Below, in pieces: positions 28,091-37,304 of a DNA stretch of 64,000 bases. Origin of the DNA: JBHGBM01 sp041946965 (lineage in GTDB: Bacteria > Acidobacteriota > Terriglobia > Bryobacterales > Bryobacteraceae); contig JBHGBM010000020.1 in NCBI GenBank assembly GCA_041946965.1, forward strand, positions 1-64,000. Reading direction: 5' to 3'. Position 1 is the stretch's first letter. The number at the start of each line of letters is the position of its first letter. The notes under the pieces are model-generated. The model was not told where the DNA came from, made no database searches, and worked only from the letters and a program-made list of their open reading frames with translations. The position numbers and the translations under genes were made by a program.

Positions 28091-29278
28091 TTAGACCTTC
28101 GCGGCGGATGCCTTGCCGTTTCCCGGCCGGCCCACAGCCTTGTCCACGAAAGCCCTGAAAATCCTGTCGAGTTCCCCGGCCTGTTCCCGGTTCGCCACCA
28201 GCGGCCGGGCGCGGTTGATGGCCGCGAGCACGGCCGAAGAGCCTGGAATTCCGTAGAAAACCGGTTGGTTCAGCGTCTGCTGGATCTGTTCCAGGCTAGC
28301 ATAGTGCGAATTCACTTTCCGCGTGTACTGGTTCACCACCACGCGGATCTGGTCCTGGCTGAAACCCATGCGCATCAGGAAGGCAATGTACCGCTGCGCG
28401 TTGCGGACGGCGGGGAAATCCTGCGTCATCACGATGAAGATGCCTGCGGAAACCTGGCACGCCGCCAGCACGGTCTCATCGGAGATGGAGCGGCCGGCGT
28501 CCACCACGATGGAATCGTACTTCTCCACCAGGAAGGTGGCGAATTCGCGCAGCATATGCTCGCCGAAGTGCGCGCGGTTCTCGAGCGCGTCCGGCGGGCC
28601 CACCAGCAGGAAGCCCAGCGGGTCGCGCGTGACCAGGCTTTCAAACAGCGACTGGTCCATGCGGCTGAGGTTTTCCGCCACTTCCGCAAGCGTGTACTGG
28701 GGGGTGGCGCCCACCTGCATGGCGACGTCGTTGCCCACCCAATCGAGATCGAGCAGCACGGTGCTCTGTTTGCGCTGCGCCAGCACGGAGGCGAAGTTCA
28801 CCGCGATGGTGGTGGTGCCCACGCCGCCCTTGGCGCCCACGAAGGTGTAGATCTTGCCGAGCTTGCTTTCGCCCGCGCCGCCGCGTCTCGGTGCGCGCTC
28901 GAGGCGGGCCATGGCGTCGCGGAACTCCAGCCTCTTGATAGGCTGCAAGAGGAACTCGTTGGCGCCGGCGCGCATGCAGGAGATCACAGTTTCGCCGTCG
29001 GCGTGGTAGTGCGAGGCGATCACGTACACGTCCGGCGCGGCCTGCTTCACCTTTTCGAGCGCCTTGATGGCCTCCTCGGTGTCGGCGGAGAGATCCAGCA
29101 CGAGGGCCGCGTGGGGCTGCCGCTCCAGCTCCTGGAGCACCCGTATGTACAGGTTGGGCGCCACCTCCTGGAACTCCGCCGCGACCTTGGCGTTGGGGAT
29201 GTTCATCAGGTTATCCCGGACCATCTCCCGGAAATGTTCGTCGCTCGAGGCGATCATCAGCACTACGGCATTGGACAT
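28091..29278 (-). CDS. cpaE: CpaE/TadZ-like pilus localization ATPase
   Basis: A 395-residue protein from the ATG at 29278. Residues 1-120 resemble a receiver domain (VLDLSADTEEA) without an obvious full phospho-acceptor triad, followed by a ParA/MinD-type ATPase with the deviant P-loop GAKGGVGTTT and LLDLDWVGND. CpaE/TadZ proteins place the Tad machine at a cell site. A longer frame to 29332 exists but starts inside the spacer. It is followed by cpaF. Confidence 0.86.
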   Translation of the reverse strand: MSNAVVLMIASSDEHFREMVRDNLMNIPNAKVAAEFQEVAPNLYIRVLQELERQPHAALVLDLSADTEEAIKALEKVKQAAPDVYVIASHYHADGETVISCMRAGANEFLLQPIKRLEFRDAMARLERAPRRGGAGESKLGKIYTFVGAKGGVGTTTIAVNFASVLAQRKQSTVLLDLDWVGNDVAMQVGATPQYTLAEVAENLSRMDQSLFESLVTRDPLGFLLVGPPDALENRAHFGEHMLREFATFLVEKYDSIVVDAGRSISDETVLAACQVSAGIFIVMTQDFPAVRNAQRYIAFLMRMGFSQDQIRVVVNQYTRKVNSHYASLEQIQQTLNQPVFYGIPGSSAVLAAINRARPLVANREQAGELDRIFRAFVDKAVGRPGNGKASAAKV

Positions 29279-29294
29279 AGTCGAATCGCTTTCT

Positions 29295-29804
29295 TCACGG
29301 CAGGCACGTCCCCGTTTCGTCGCAGCCCGCACCGCCCATGGCCATGGAGGCGCGGAAATCCGGCAGCGGGACCGCGGGCAGGCCGAAGAAGCCCACGAAG
29401 CGCCGGAACTCGTAATTGGTTACCGAAACGGAAACCGCGTCGGGCACGCACGCGGTGGAACAATCGCCGCCTTCACAGGAGAAATCAATCAGTTCTCCCG
29501 TCTCCGGATCCTTAGCAAAATATTGTACGGTGATGGTGGCCGCGCCGCCCTGGAACTGGTCCATGTCGATCATGCGCGGCACGTGCGTGGTCATGTAGGT
29601 TTGCACGTTGGCGGCGTCGCTCTGCCAGCAGTGCGTGGCGGCGTAGCGTGCGCCATCGCGGGTGTAGTCCACCACCGAATGCCACACCCAGAACATTTCG
29701 CCCACGAAGATGATCGAGAAGGTCAGCGGAACGATGACACCCGCCGAGAGCAGTGCGTACTCGACGACTTCCTGACCGCCGGTCGCCCGCCAGAAGCGCC
29801 GCAT
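29295..29804 (-). CDS. TadE-like pseudopilin
   Basis: A 169-residue protein from the ATG at 29804. The N-terminus has a short basic leader, GGQEVVEYALL (a prepilin-like Gly, Glu+5, Tyr motif) and one hydrophobic helix. The rest is extracytoplasmic with Cys residues (CEGGDCSTAC) that could form disulfides. TadE-type minor pilins are processed by a prepilin peptidase and needed for Flp pilus formation. The start shares one base with the stop of the upstream TadE-like gene. Confidence 0.78.
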   Translation of the reverse strand: MRRFWRATGGQEVVEYALLSAGVIVPLTFSIIFVGEMFWVWHSVVDYTRDGARYAATHCWQSDAANVQTYMTTHVPRMIDMDQFQGGAATITVQYFAKDPETGELIDFSCEGGDCSTACVPDAVSVSVTNYEFRRFVGFFGLPAVPLPDFRASMAMGGAGCDETGTCLP

Positions 29805-30298
29805 TATGTGCCTCCGAACGGGACCCGCACCTGGGGCCGCAGCAGGATGGGATCCACCAGCATATATGGAAAGCGCAGAGGCACCTCGAAGCCGTTGGGA
29901 ATGGAAACTACGATGTAGTCCGGCCTGGCCTGTCCGCCGGGGGAATCGCAACTGCCCAGGTTGCAGGGGCCCGGAGCGTTGGTGCCCGGATCCACGCACT
30001 CCGTGTCCACCTGGAGCATATCCGCGGTGAGGCTCGGAATGGTGGATTCCGCGCCGATCTCGACCGAGCCGCTCAAGGCCAGCGCCTTGGCGGAGACGAT
30101 GGCGGGGTCTTCGTTATTGCAGAAATCGACCCCTTGCGAGGCGGCGATCTGTGTGGCCACGCTGTAGACGGTCTTCTTGAGCGTGTAGTAGATGTATGTG
30201 ACCTTGCCCACCTGCACCATGCCCACCAGCAGCAGCAGGATGAACGGCAGCCAGAGCATGGTTTCGAGGATGGAATTACCGCGGCGGCCCCGCCTCAT
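29804..30298 (-). CDS. TadE-like pseudopilin (second copy)
   Basis: A 164-residue protein from the ATG at 30298. RRGNSILETMLWLPFILLLL is a TadE-type leader with Gly, a Glu five residues on and a hydrophobic helix. The exported part has a Cys-containing loop and a C-terminal PLRFPYMLVDP stretch. The ATG overlaps the tadG stop by 4 bases and the stop overlaps the next TadE start by 1 base, so the three minor-pilin genes are translationally coupled. Confidence 0.78.
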   Translation of the reverse strand: MRRGRRGNSILETMLWLPFILLLLVGMVQVGKVTYIYYTLKKTVYSVATQIAASQGVDFCNNEDPAIVSAKALALSGSVEIGAESTIPSLTADMLQVDTECVDPGTNAPGPCNLGSCDSPGGQARPDYIVVSIPNGFEVPLRFPYMLVDPILLRPQVRVPFGGT

Positions 30299-31593
30299 TG
30301 GTGCAGCACCACCTTCCCCGGACCGGCCGCCACCGTGAGGCCGTTCTGGCAACCGTCGATGCGGCCTTGTTTCAGCGGCACCGGCGTGGTCAGGTTATCC
30401 GCCTGGTTCATGCCCAGGTACATGGCGATGAACCGGCCGTCCTGGTCGTTGGGATTGAACGGCGTGGGCGGGTCGCCGTCCACCAGCGGCTGCAACAGGA
30501 ACTGCCTGAATCCCAGGACGTTCATGCCTTCGAGGTTGAGCGCATCGACGATGGGGACCGTAATGACGCGCCGGGTGTTGCCGGTGTAAGCGGTGTAGTC
30601 GTCCTGGGTGGCCAGGTCCGTGTCGGGCTGGTAGCTGGTAACCAGGTTGTCGATGTCGGTGATGTTGTTCTGGCACACCGTGGGCATGTCCGAGAGAAAG
30701 CGCGTGTACAGCCCGCACATCAGGTATTGCACGTGCACGGGCGGCTGCGCGGCGCAGGCGGAGGGATTGGCGCTGGTGCCGCCGTTTGTCCCCCAGACCA
30801 TTTCCACCGCGCCCACCTGCACGCACGCCTTGCCGTACGCCGAGGAGGGCAGCAGCCCCTGCGCGCCGATGCGGTAGACCTGCTGGGTCTCGTCGAGTTC
30901 GGTGCTGTCGTTGAAGCGGTCGATAAGCAGGTACGAGATCACCTGGCCCGTGGTGGCCAGCGGCGCGGGCGGGTTGGCCGGCGGGGCGGACTGGCACTGG
31001 TACGCCAGCGTGTACTTCGTGCCCAGGGTAAAGCCGAAATCGGTGGTGTCTTCCGCGTTCAGAGCGGCAATGGCCAGCGGCTCGATGGCGCAGGCGGTAC
31101 ATACCGGAGCGCTGAGTCCCGCCACGGCGCGCGCGGCGATCGGCGTGGCGCGCGATTGCCCCAGCGAGAGCAGTCCCCAGAAGAGCAGGGGCGCCTCCGC
31201 AGTCAGGTTGATCTGCACGTGGCGCGCGGTGGTGCCGTCGGCTTCATCGCCGGTGGTGGTGTCGTCGGCTTCGGTGGCGGCTGCCAGGGCGGAGTAGTAG
31301 CTGGGGAGCTGCACTTCGCTGGCCAGCATTCCGGTGCTCTGGCCGACCAGCAGCGCGCCGAAGTTGTACTTGGCTCCGTGGCCGGTACTGTCGTCCATGA
31401 CCTGATTGGCGGCCTCGCCGGCTTTATCCAGCGAATCGCTGGTGCCGATCAGTTTCTGCGCCGCGGCGAGCGCCATGGCGCTTGCCGCCTGGTTCAACTC
31501 GCCGCGGATCATGTAGAGACGCCCCAGGTCGAACGCGAAACCCATAAAGGCTAACAGCACCGGCACCAGGACGACCAGCAATTGCAAGGACAT
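30295..31593 (-). CDS. TadG-like pilus-associated protein
   Basis: A 432-residue protein from the ATG at 31593 (MSLQLLVVLVPVLLAFMG). One N-terminal helix is followed by DLGRLYMIRGELNQAASAMALAAAQ, the TadG/von Willebrand-like N-terminal signature, and a long periplasmic or surface region. The frame is open upstream; the region from 31594 to 31648 is basic, so a non-ATG start slightly upstream, adding a short basic leader, is possible. It lies between cpaC and the tadE-like genes. Confidence 0.75.
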   Translation of the reverse strand: MSLQLLVVLVPVLLAFMGFAFDLGRLYMIRGELNQAASAMALAAAQKLIGTSDSLDKAGEAANQVMDDSTGHGAKYNFGALLVGQSTGMLASEVQLPSYYSALAAATEADDTTTGDEADGTTARHVQINLTAEAPLLFWGLLSLGQSRATPIAARAVAGLSAPVCTACAIEPLAIAALNAEDTTDFGFTLGTKYTLAYQCQSAPPANPPAPLATTGQVISYLLIDRFNDSTELDETQQVYRIGAQGLLPSSAYGKACVQVGAVEMVWGTNGGTSANPSACAAQPPVHVQYLMCGLYTRFLSDMPTVCQNNITDIDNLVTSYQPDTDLATQDDYTAYTGNTRRVITVPIVDALNLEGMNVLGFRQFLLQPLVDGDPPTPFNPNDQDGRFIAMYLGMNQADNLTTPVPLKQGRIDGCQNGLTVAAGPGKVVLHQ

Positions 31594-31648
31594 GGAGCCG
31601 GCGGGCGCACCTCGGGCGCGGCCTACGCGCGCGATCGCAAAGGCACGC

Positions 31649-33067
31649 CTACTTCGGCTCCTGGTAACCCCTCGGCCCGACAAATTCCGCCCTCGTCTTC
31701 GAATCCTGCTGTTTCGGCTCGGCCTGCTTGTCCTTCGCGGCACCCTTCTTCGCCTCCTGCTCGCTCAGCGTGGGCAGGAAGGTCTCGGGGAAATCCGGCA
31801 GCTTGGCTTTCTCCTCCGGGCTTAGCGCGCGGACGAAATGCGGTGTAATCACTACCAGCAGCTCGTCGGTGCTCTTGCGGGTGGAGCGGCTGCGGAACAG
31901 TTGCCCGAGCACGGGAACATCGCCCAGCCACGGCACCTTGTTGATGCTCTGCACCACGCGGTTGTCCAGCAGACCCGCGATGGCGAAGCTTTCCCCGTCC
32001 CTCAGGATGACTTCCGTCTCCGCCCGCCGCTGCGTAATGGCGGGGATCAGGAAGCCCTGCAACTGCACGGCGTTGGCGAAGTCGAGCGAGCTGACCTCCG
32101 GCGCCACCTTCAACTGGATCGCTCCGGAAGCCGTGATGGTGGGGGTGAAATTGAGCTGCACGCCGAACGGCTTGAACTGCACCGTAATGACCGGGGAAAC
32201 CGCGCCGCCGGTGGAGGTGGTGGTCATGGTGGGGAAGGGGAACGAGCCGCCGGCGAGGAAGCTGCCCTCCTTGCCCTCCAGCGTGATCAGGTTGGGCTCC
32301 GCCAGGATTTGCAGCAGGTTGCGCGCCTGAAGCGCCTTGATGGTCCCGCCGATATTCAGGTCCGGCCGGAAGATGAAAATATTCAGCAGATCCGCGAAGT
32401 TGACCGTGGTGTTCGCGAAGTTCTGATCCTGGAATTGCAACTGGCTGAAGCGCGGCGCCTGGAACTGTTGGGTGGAGGTCTCGCCCAGCATGGTGGGGTT
32501 GCGGCTGAACAGGTTGAAACCGAGCTCGGAGAGCGCAATACGGTCCACGCTGGCGAACTTCACCTGCAACAGGACCTGGCGCGGCTCGGGCAGGGGCGGC
32601 GCCTGCAACAGGTTGACCACCGTCTTGGCCCGCGTCGAAGCCAGGCTCGCGGCGCGTTTGAGGTCGTCCTGCGATTTCACCTTGCCGGTGAGCACGATGG
32701 TTTCGCCTTGCCCGGCGATTTCAATCCCGTTGCCCACCGCGTCGTGCATCTGCTTCTTGAAATTGTCGAAATCCGTGGTGTCCGCGGTCACCGCGACCTG
32801 GTAACGGCACGGCTCCTGGCCGGTCTCCCAGATCACCAGCGTGGTGTTCCCCGCCGCCTTGGCGTTGACCATGACTTCGCGCGGCGAGAGCACCACGGCA
32901 TCCGCGATCTTCGGCTCGGACACCGCCACCCTTTGGATATCCCGCTCGAACTGGAGCAGCTCTCCACGGCCCGTGATCAGGGTGAGATTGCGGACCGGCT
33001 CCACCGCCACAAGTCCCGGGATGCCCAGTGCGGCTGCGACGGCCGCGCGGATCAGTGCTTGTCTCAT
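31649..33067 (-). CDS. cpaC: Tad pilus outer-membrane secretin CpaC/RcpA
   Basis: A 472-residue secretin. A signal peptide is followed by a pilus-assembly N-domain (LLQFERDIQRVAVSEPKIAD), a BON-like segment (GQGETIVLTGKVKSQDDLKRA) and the secretin domain (VPWLGDVPVLGQLFRSRS, ELLVVITPHFV). It forms the outer-membrane ring through which the pilus leaves. A Lys/Glu-rich C-terminal tail follows the domain. The ATG overlaps the cpaB stop by 4 bases. Confidence 0.92.
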   Translation of the reverse strand: MRQALIRAAVAAALGIPGLVAVEPVRNLTLITGRGELLQFERDIQRVAVSEPKIADAVVLSPREVMVNAKAAGNTTLVIWETGQEPCRYQVAVTADTTDFDNFKKQMHDAVGNGIEIAGQGETIVLTGKVKSQDDLKRAASLASTRAKTVVNLLQAPPLPEPRQVLLQVKFASVDRIALSELGFNLFSRNPTMLGETSTQQFQAPRFSQLQFQDQNFANTTVNFADLLNIFIFRPDLNIGGTIKALQARNLLQILAEPNLITLEGKEGSFLAGGSFPFPTMTTTSTGGAVSPVITVQFKPFGVQLNFTPTITASGAIQLKVAPEVSSLDFANAVQLQGFLIPAITQRRAETEVILRDGESFAIAGLLDNRVVQSINKVPWLGDVPVLGQLFRSRSTRKSTDELLVVITPHFVRALSPEEKAKLPDFPETFLPTLSEQEAKKGAAKDKQAEPKQQDSKTRAEFVGPRGYQEPK

Positions 33068-33990
33068 CGGAACAGTTCCTGCACGTGCTTGTCTCCGCGG
33101 TAAACGTCGATCACCACCCGCGGCTTCTCCGCCTCTTTCCTCTTGCGGGCCTCTTCTTCAGCCTTGGCCTTCTCCTCGTCGCGCGGCTTTTTCTCGCCGG
33201 TAAGCTCCTGCCAGACTTTCGGGTCGTCCAGGTTGGCGGCGACGAGGTTGGTGGTGCGGCCCCGCCTGGCGCGCGCCAGCCGCGCGCTGACCATCGGATC
33301 CAGCGCCTCGGTGGTCATGGGGCCGGGCTTCTCGATGGTGGTCTGATCGAGCGGATTGCGCAATGCCAGGCTGATCTTGCCCTGATTCTTGGCGAGTTCG
33401 AGTTTCTGTGCGTCGGCCGGCGTGACCACCAGCGTCGCCACAGGCACCTTGGGGGCCTTGGGATCCACGACCTGGCCGGGTTGCGTGAGGCGGCCGATGG
33501 TCATGACCTTGACGTTCTGAAGCACCGTGGTGGTGATGGCTTCCGCCATATTGCCGGGGCGGGTGAAGAGCACGTCTACGCGGGAGCCCGGCTGAATGAA
33601 ACCCGCAAGGCCGGTGACATCGGTGATCGGGACCGCGACCGCGCGGTAGCCCGGTTCGATGGTGGAGGAGATGCCTTCGACCGTGGTGGGCCCGGAAAGC
33701 TTGGCGATGGTTAGCGGCTCGCTGGCCGCCACCGGATAGATGAGCACCCGGTTCAGCGCGTCGCGGTCCGCCACGACGGCGCCCTTGGGGACGTCTCTTT
33801 CCGCGATCATCACGTACTTCAGGTCGGTCTTCTTCACCAGCGTGCCGGCCGCCATGTCGCGCGTCGCCGCCATGATGCGCACGCGCCGTTCCTGCCTGGG
33901 CTGCTTGGTCTTGGCGTACAGGAACCAGGTGAGGGCGGCGGCGGAGAGCCACGCGATGCCGAACAACATCACCATTCTGCGTCGATCCAT
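33064..33990 (-). CDS. cpaB: Flp pilus assembly protein CpaB/RcpC
   Basis: A 308-residue periplasmic protein with one N-terminal helix (MVMLFGIAWLSAAALTWFLY) and two SAF-like segments (AATRDMAAGTLVKKTDL, EPLTIAKLS) followed by GYRAVAVPITDVTGLAGFI. CpaB stabilises the secretin. The start at 33990 has GGAGG 5 bases upstream. The C-terminus carries a Lys/Glu-rich coiled-coil stretch (EEKAKAEEEARKRKEAEK). An A/T-rich 86-base gap lies upstream, a plausible internal promoter region for the core tad genes. Confidence 0.9.
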   Translation of the reverse strand: MDRRRMVMLFGIAWLSAAALTWFLYAKTKQPRQERRVRIMAATRDMAAGTLVKKTDLKYVMIAERDVPKGAVVADRDALNRVLIYPVAASEPLTIAKLSGPTTVEGISSTIEPGYRAVAVPITDVTGLAGFIQPGSRVDVLFTRPGNMAEAITTTVLQNVKVMTIGRLTQPGQVVDPKAPKVPVATLVVTPADAQKLELAKNQGKISLALRNPLDQTTIEKPGPMTTEALDPMVSARLARARRGRTTNLVAANLDDPKVWQELTGEKKPRDEEKAKAEEEARKRKEAEKPRVVIDVYRGDKHVQELFR

Positions 33991-34076
33991 GTGAACCTCC
34001 GGACAGGCGCCGCGAAAAGGCACACTGCCCGCTCCCGGGTTTTACCGATAAATTCTTTTAACACGCTGCGCATACA

Positions 34077-35612
34077 TTAGTTGCCGTATTGACGGGCCAA
34101 AAGAGTCGCGGTGTGGTCGCGGTAGAGCCGGACCCACCCGGCCTGTTCGAGCGCCGGCACCAACGAGTAGCCGTTGGGCAGCAGCGCGTGAGTGAAACCG
34201 AAGGCCGCCACCTGCTCGCGCCAGCCCGGCCGCACCTGCGCCAGTTGCCCGTAATCTTTCAGGAACGCGGCACCGTAAAGGTCGCTGCGGCCGTCGAAAA
34301 ACACCTTAATACGGCCCTGAAAGCGGTAAATGAGATAGCCTCCGAACTTGTCCGGCGCCAACAGCCGGGCGGCGGGAGGCAATTTTTCGAGTTGCGCCGC
34401 CGCAGCCACCGGGAACTGGTCCGCCGGAAAGCCGGCGCGGGCCGGGAGCAGCGGGAACAGCGCCGCCGCCAGCAGCGGCAGCCAGATGAGGCCGCCATGG
34501 CGGGCATCCAGCCTGCGGAGATTCGAGGAATAGGCGAAGAAACGGTGGAGCGGCAGCCGCAGGCGCGTTTCCCTCAGGACTCCCGAGATCGCCCCGTTAG
34601 CCAGCGGCAGGCAGATCAGCGCCACGATAGGCAGCGTGCGCGCGGTGCGCAGCCCCGAAGCCACCAGCAGCAGGGAAACCAGAAACCAGGCGACCTGCCG
34701 CCGCGCCAGCGCCGCCGCCGCGCCCAGCATGGCGATCATCACGGCGGCGATGATCTGCGTCGCGCCTTCGGCATGGAAATCGAAGCTCTGGAACTCGCCC
34801 ACGCGGCGCAGGAGCTCGGAATTCGTGACGTAGGCGAACAAATGGCGGTGAAGATGCCAGCCATAGGGATTCAGCAAGCTGCCGGCGGCGGCGGCGACGG
34901 CGATGCCGAACCAGCGCCGCGGATTCCCGCGCTCGCCTGCCCAGATCAGGGGACGAAGCGCTTCGCCGGCGGCGAAGATCAGGGCAATCAAGGGGGCAAA
35001 AAAGAAGCTGGCGTGGATGTTGGCCCAGAGGGCCGTAAAAACGGCGGCGGTGAGCAGCGGCCGCGAGGGAACGGTGACGGCAAACCACACGGCTGCCTCG
35101 AGGAACAGCCAGCTCAGCACGTGCGGGCGTGCCAGCCAGTGGATGTTGCAGGTGGAGAGCATCAGGGGAGCCATCGCCGCCGCGATGAGGAAGTCGCCGC
35201 CCACCGCCCAGTGGAGCCGGAACCAGAGCCAGACGCCGAATGCGATGGCCACCGCGTACAGCATGGCCACGCCGGCCAGGCCGGCGGTGCGGTGCAGCAA
35301 CCCCATGGCTACGTCCGCACCCCACTCCCACGCGAACCAGGGCTCGCCGGCGCGGGTGAAGGAATAAGGGTCGGTACGCGGCAAAGCGCCTGTGGACACG
35401 ATGACCTCTCCGGTACGGATATGCCAGCCGGAATCGGAATCGCGGAAGAGCTTCTGGTAGCCCTGGAACAGGAACAGGCAGTAGAACAGGGAAACGCAGG
35501 CGGCTACTGCGGCGAGGTTGGGAACCAGAAACGCAAAAAATGAGCGCTCGCTCCCCGGGCGACCGGAAGCCGCGACCCCGGCCGCCACATCGACACTACC
35601 TCCCGTGAGCAC
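34077..35612 (-). CDS. polytopic membrane protein, possible glycosyltransferase-like
   Basis: A 511-residue protein with about 10-12 membrane helices, starting with GTG at 35612. An early DSDSGWHIRTGE and DPYSFTRAGEPW resemble the acidic extracytoplasmic loop of GT-C type polyprenyl-linked sugar transferases, and the C-terminus has a soluble part (KVFFDGRSDLYG). I cannot assign a substrate. Its place between the Flp pilin gene and cpaB suggests a role in pilus or pilin glycosylation, which is inference only. The flp gene ends 31 bases upstream. Confidence 0.6.
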   Translation of the reverse strand: MLTGGSVDVAAGVAASGRPGSERSFFAFLVPNLAAVAACVSLFYCLFLFQGYQKLFRDSDSGWHIRTGEVIVSTGALPRTDPYSFTRAGEPWFAWEWGADVAMGLLHRTAGLAGVAMLYAVAIAFGVWLWFRLHWAVGGDFLIAAAMAPLMLSTCNIHWLARPHVLSWLFLEAAVWFAVTVPSRPLLTAAVFTALWANIHASFFFAPLIALIFAAGEALRPLIWAGERGNPRRWFGIAVAAAAGSLLNPYGWHLHRHLFAYVTNSELLRRVGEFQSFDFHAEGATQIIAAVMIAMLGAAAALARRQVAWFLVSLLLVASGLRTARTLPIVALICLPLANGAISGVLRETRLRLPLHRFFAYSSNLRRLDARHGGLIWLPLLAAALFPLLPARAGFPADQFPVAAAAQLEKLPPAARLLAPDKFGGYLIYRFQGRIKVFFDGRSDLYGAAFLKDYGQLAQVRPGWREQVAAFGFTHALLPNGYSLVPALEQAGWVRLYRDHTATLLARQYGN

Positions 35613-35643
35613 ACTTCAAACCAGCCGTTCATGGCTCCGGACG

Positions 35644-35829
35644 CTACTGCGCGGTGGCGCCGATGCTCGACAGATCCCCCGTAATGCTCTGGTAAAGGCT
35701 GACCACGCCCTGGGAAAGCTGATTCACGGTGGTGATCAGCGCCAGTCCCACAGCGGCCACGATCAGCGCGTACTCGACCAGGTCCTGGCCGTCTTCTTCC
35801 CTGACCAGACGAATGAGAAGTCTTTTCAT
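35644..35829 (-). CDS. flp: Flp-family type IVb pilin
   Basis: A 61-residue prepilin. The leader MKRLLIRLVREEDG is followed by QDLVEYALI, giving the Flp cleavage motif (Gly, then Glu+5 and Tyr+6), and a hydrophobic helix (IVAAVGLALITTV). The mature pilin is about 47 residues and polymerises into the Tad pilus. The start at 35829 overlaps the TPR gene stop by 4 bases. The processing enzyme (TadV/CpaA prepilin peptidase) is not in this window. Confidence 0.9.
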   Translation of the reverse strand: MKRLLIRLVREEDGQDLVEYALIVAAVGLALITTVNQLSQGVVSLYQSITGDLSSIGATAQ

Positions 35830-36815
35830 AAAGATCCTTTCGCGGTTTGAACCGGCCCCTTCCTGGGAGAGTCTCCCGGGACGGGACCCACGAACAAGCT
35901 GCGCACCGCCGATTTCCAGCGGTTCCAACGCGTCTCGACCTGTCCAGCGGGCATGGAAGCCGGCCGGCCGTCGAGTTCAGACACCAGACGGAGATTCTTC
36001 AGTGCGGCTGGATGGAGCCTATTGTACCCCAACGCGATTTCCAATTCCTTGCGCGCTTCGGCGTACCGGCCCTGCTCGATGAGCACGGCCCCCAGGTTGT
36101 TGTGCGCCGCGGCGGGGCCGTTGGCCTCCCGCCACTCGGCAAGCGCCTTATCTGCTTCAGTGGCGAGCGCCACACCCAAATTGTTACGCGCCAGGGTGTA
36201 GGCGGGGTCTAGCGCCAGGGCGGCGCGGAACTCAGCGGCGGCGGCTTCGCGGCGGTCCTGGAGCAGGAAGTTGTATCCCAGGTTGTTGCGCAGGAACGCG
36301 GAGTTGGGTTCGAGCCGGACGGCTTCGCGATGGGCTTTTTCGCCTTCGGTATACTGTCCCAGTTCGTCTCGGATGATGCCCAGCCAGGAATACATGTTGG
36401 CCACGGCCGGCTTGTGAGACGTCAGGAAGACGTCCAGGCCGCGTGCGGCTTCCAGGCGCAAGTCCATTTTTCGCAACGTCTTAGCTAGGGCCAAGGCGGC
36501 GTCGGCCGACTCGGGGAAGCGGGCCGCGGCCAGGCGGCAATGCTCCAGGGCGATCTCGGGGTAGCCGGTTTCCGCGTAGAGGGCCGCAAGTTCCAGCCGG
36601 ACGGCGAGGTTCTCCGGGTCCGCGGCCATGCGCTCCCGGGCGGCCTTGATGCGGTAATCGCCGTCGCCGGCGTCAATGGCATTGCGCACGTGGCGCTCGA
36701 AAACCGGCTGCGGAGGTGGCAGCGGCGGGGTGCGGCGCACCGCCGTGCTCTGCGAGTGATGCCCGCAGGAGAGACCCGCGGCCGCCGCGAGAAAAATGAG
36801 ATAGCGTGCCTTCAT
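35826..36815 (-). CDS. TPR-repeat lipoprotein, TadD-like
   Basis: A 329-residue protein with a lipoprotein signal (AAGLSCG), a Pro-rich linker, and about six TPR repeats (for example NSAFLRNNLGYNFLLQDRRE and AAHNNLGAVLIEQGRYAEA). Tad clusters usually encode a TPR lipoprotein (TadD) that helps secretin assembly, and the coupling to flp fits this. The ATGA overlap with flp makes pilin translation dependent on this gene. Confidence 0.8.
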   Translation of the reverse strand: MKARYLIFLAAAAGLSCGHHSQSTAVRRTPPLPPPQPVFERHVRNAIDAGDGDYRIKAARERMAADPENLAVRLELAALYAETGYPEIALEHCRLAAARFPESADAALALAKTLRKMDLRLEAARGLDVFLTSHKPAVANMYSWLGIIRDELGQYTEGEKAHREAVRLEPNSAFLRNNLGYNFLLQDRREAAAAEFRAALALDPAYTLARNNLGVALATEADKALAEWREANGPAAAHNNLGAVLIEQGRYAEARKELEIALGYNRLHPAALKNLRLVSELDGRPASMPAGQVETRWNRWKSAVRSLFVGPVPGDSPRKGPVQTAKGSL

Positions 36816-36818
36816 TCC

Positions 36819-37178
36819 TTAAGCCGATTCCAGCCGGGTGATTACGATCTGATCGCCAGGCTTCGTGCCGGTCTCAACCGCCGTCCCTGCGGGCAATTCC
36901 AATATCGAGTGCGCCAGCAGGCACCCGGAAATACGCCACGGCCCCACCGCATGCCGCACCTTGCGCACCCGCTTTTGGCGGTCCAGGTACACCAGATCGA
37001 TGGGGAACTTCATGAAAAACGTGTGCACGGCCTCGCACGGGACGATCCACAAACCGTCGCCCTTATCCAACCGCTCGTGCTTCAGCAACCCGGTTCTCCG
37101 TTTGGCGCTGCTGTCGGCCATTTCGGCCCGCTCCGCTAAAGCGGCATTGCGGGTCTGATTCCACACCGAGACTTTCAA
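36819..37178 (-). CDS. DUF192-family protein
   Basis: A 119-residue single-domain protein starting with TTG at 37178, preceded by AGAGGG. GLLKHERLDKGDGLWI, MKFPIDLVYLDRQKRV and the Cys in SGCLLAH are standard DUF192 features. No signal peptide is present. The biochemical role of DUF192 is not known to me. It is the first gene on the strand that leads into the tad cluster, 3 bases before the TPR lipoprotein gene. Confidence 0.85.
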   Translation of the reverse strand: MKVSVWNQTRNAALAERAEMADSSAKRRTGLLKHERLDKGDGLWIVPCEAVHTFFMKFPIDLVYLDRQKRVRKVRHAVGPWRISGCLLAHSILELPAGTAVETGTKPGDQIVITRLESA

Positions 37179-37304
37179 TTTCCCTCTTATAACACGAAAG
37201 CCGGGCGGGTGTTGCGGACCGGGAGAGGAAAAGCAACTTCTGTGCCGGGAGCGGGTTTGGTTGTACTATAAGACTTTTCCGCGTCCCGTGGAAGGAATAC
37301 GTCT

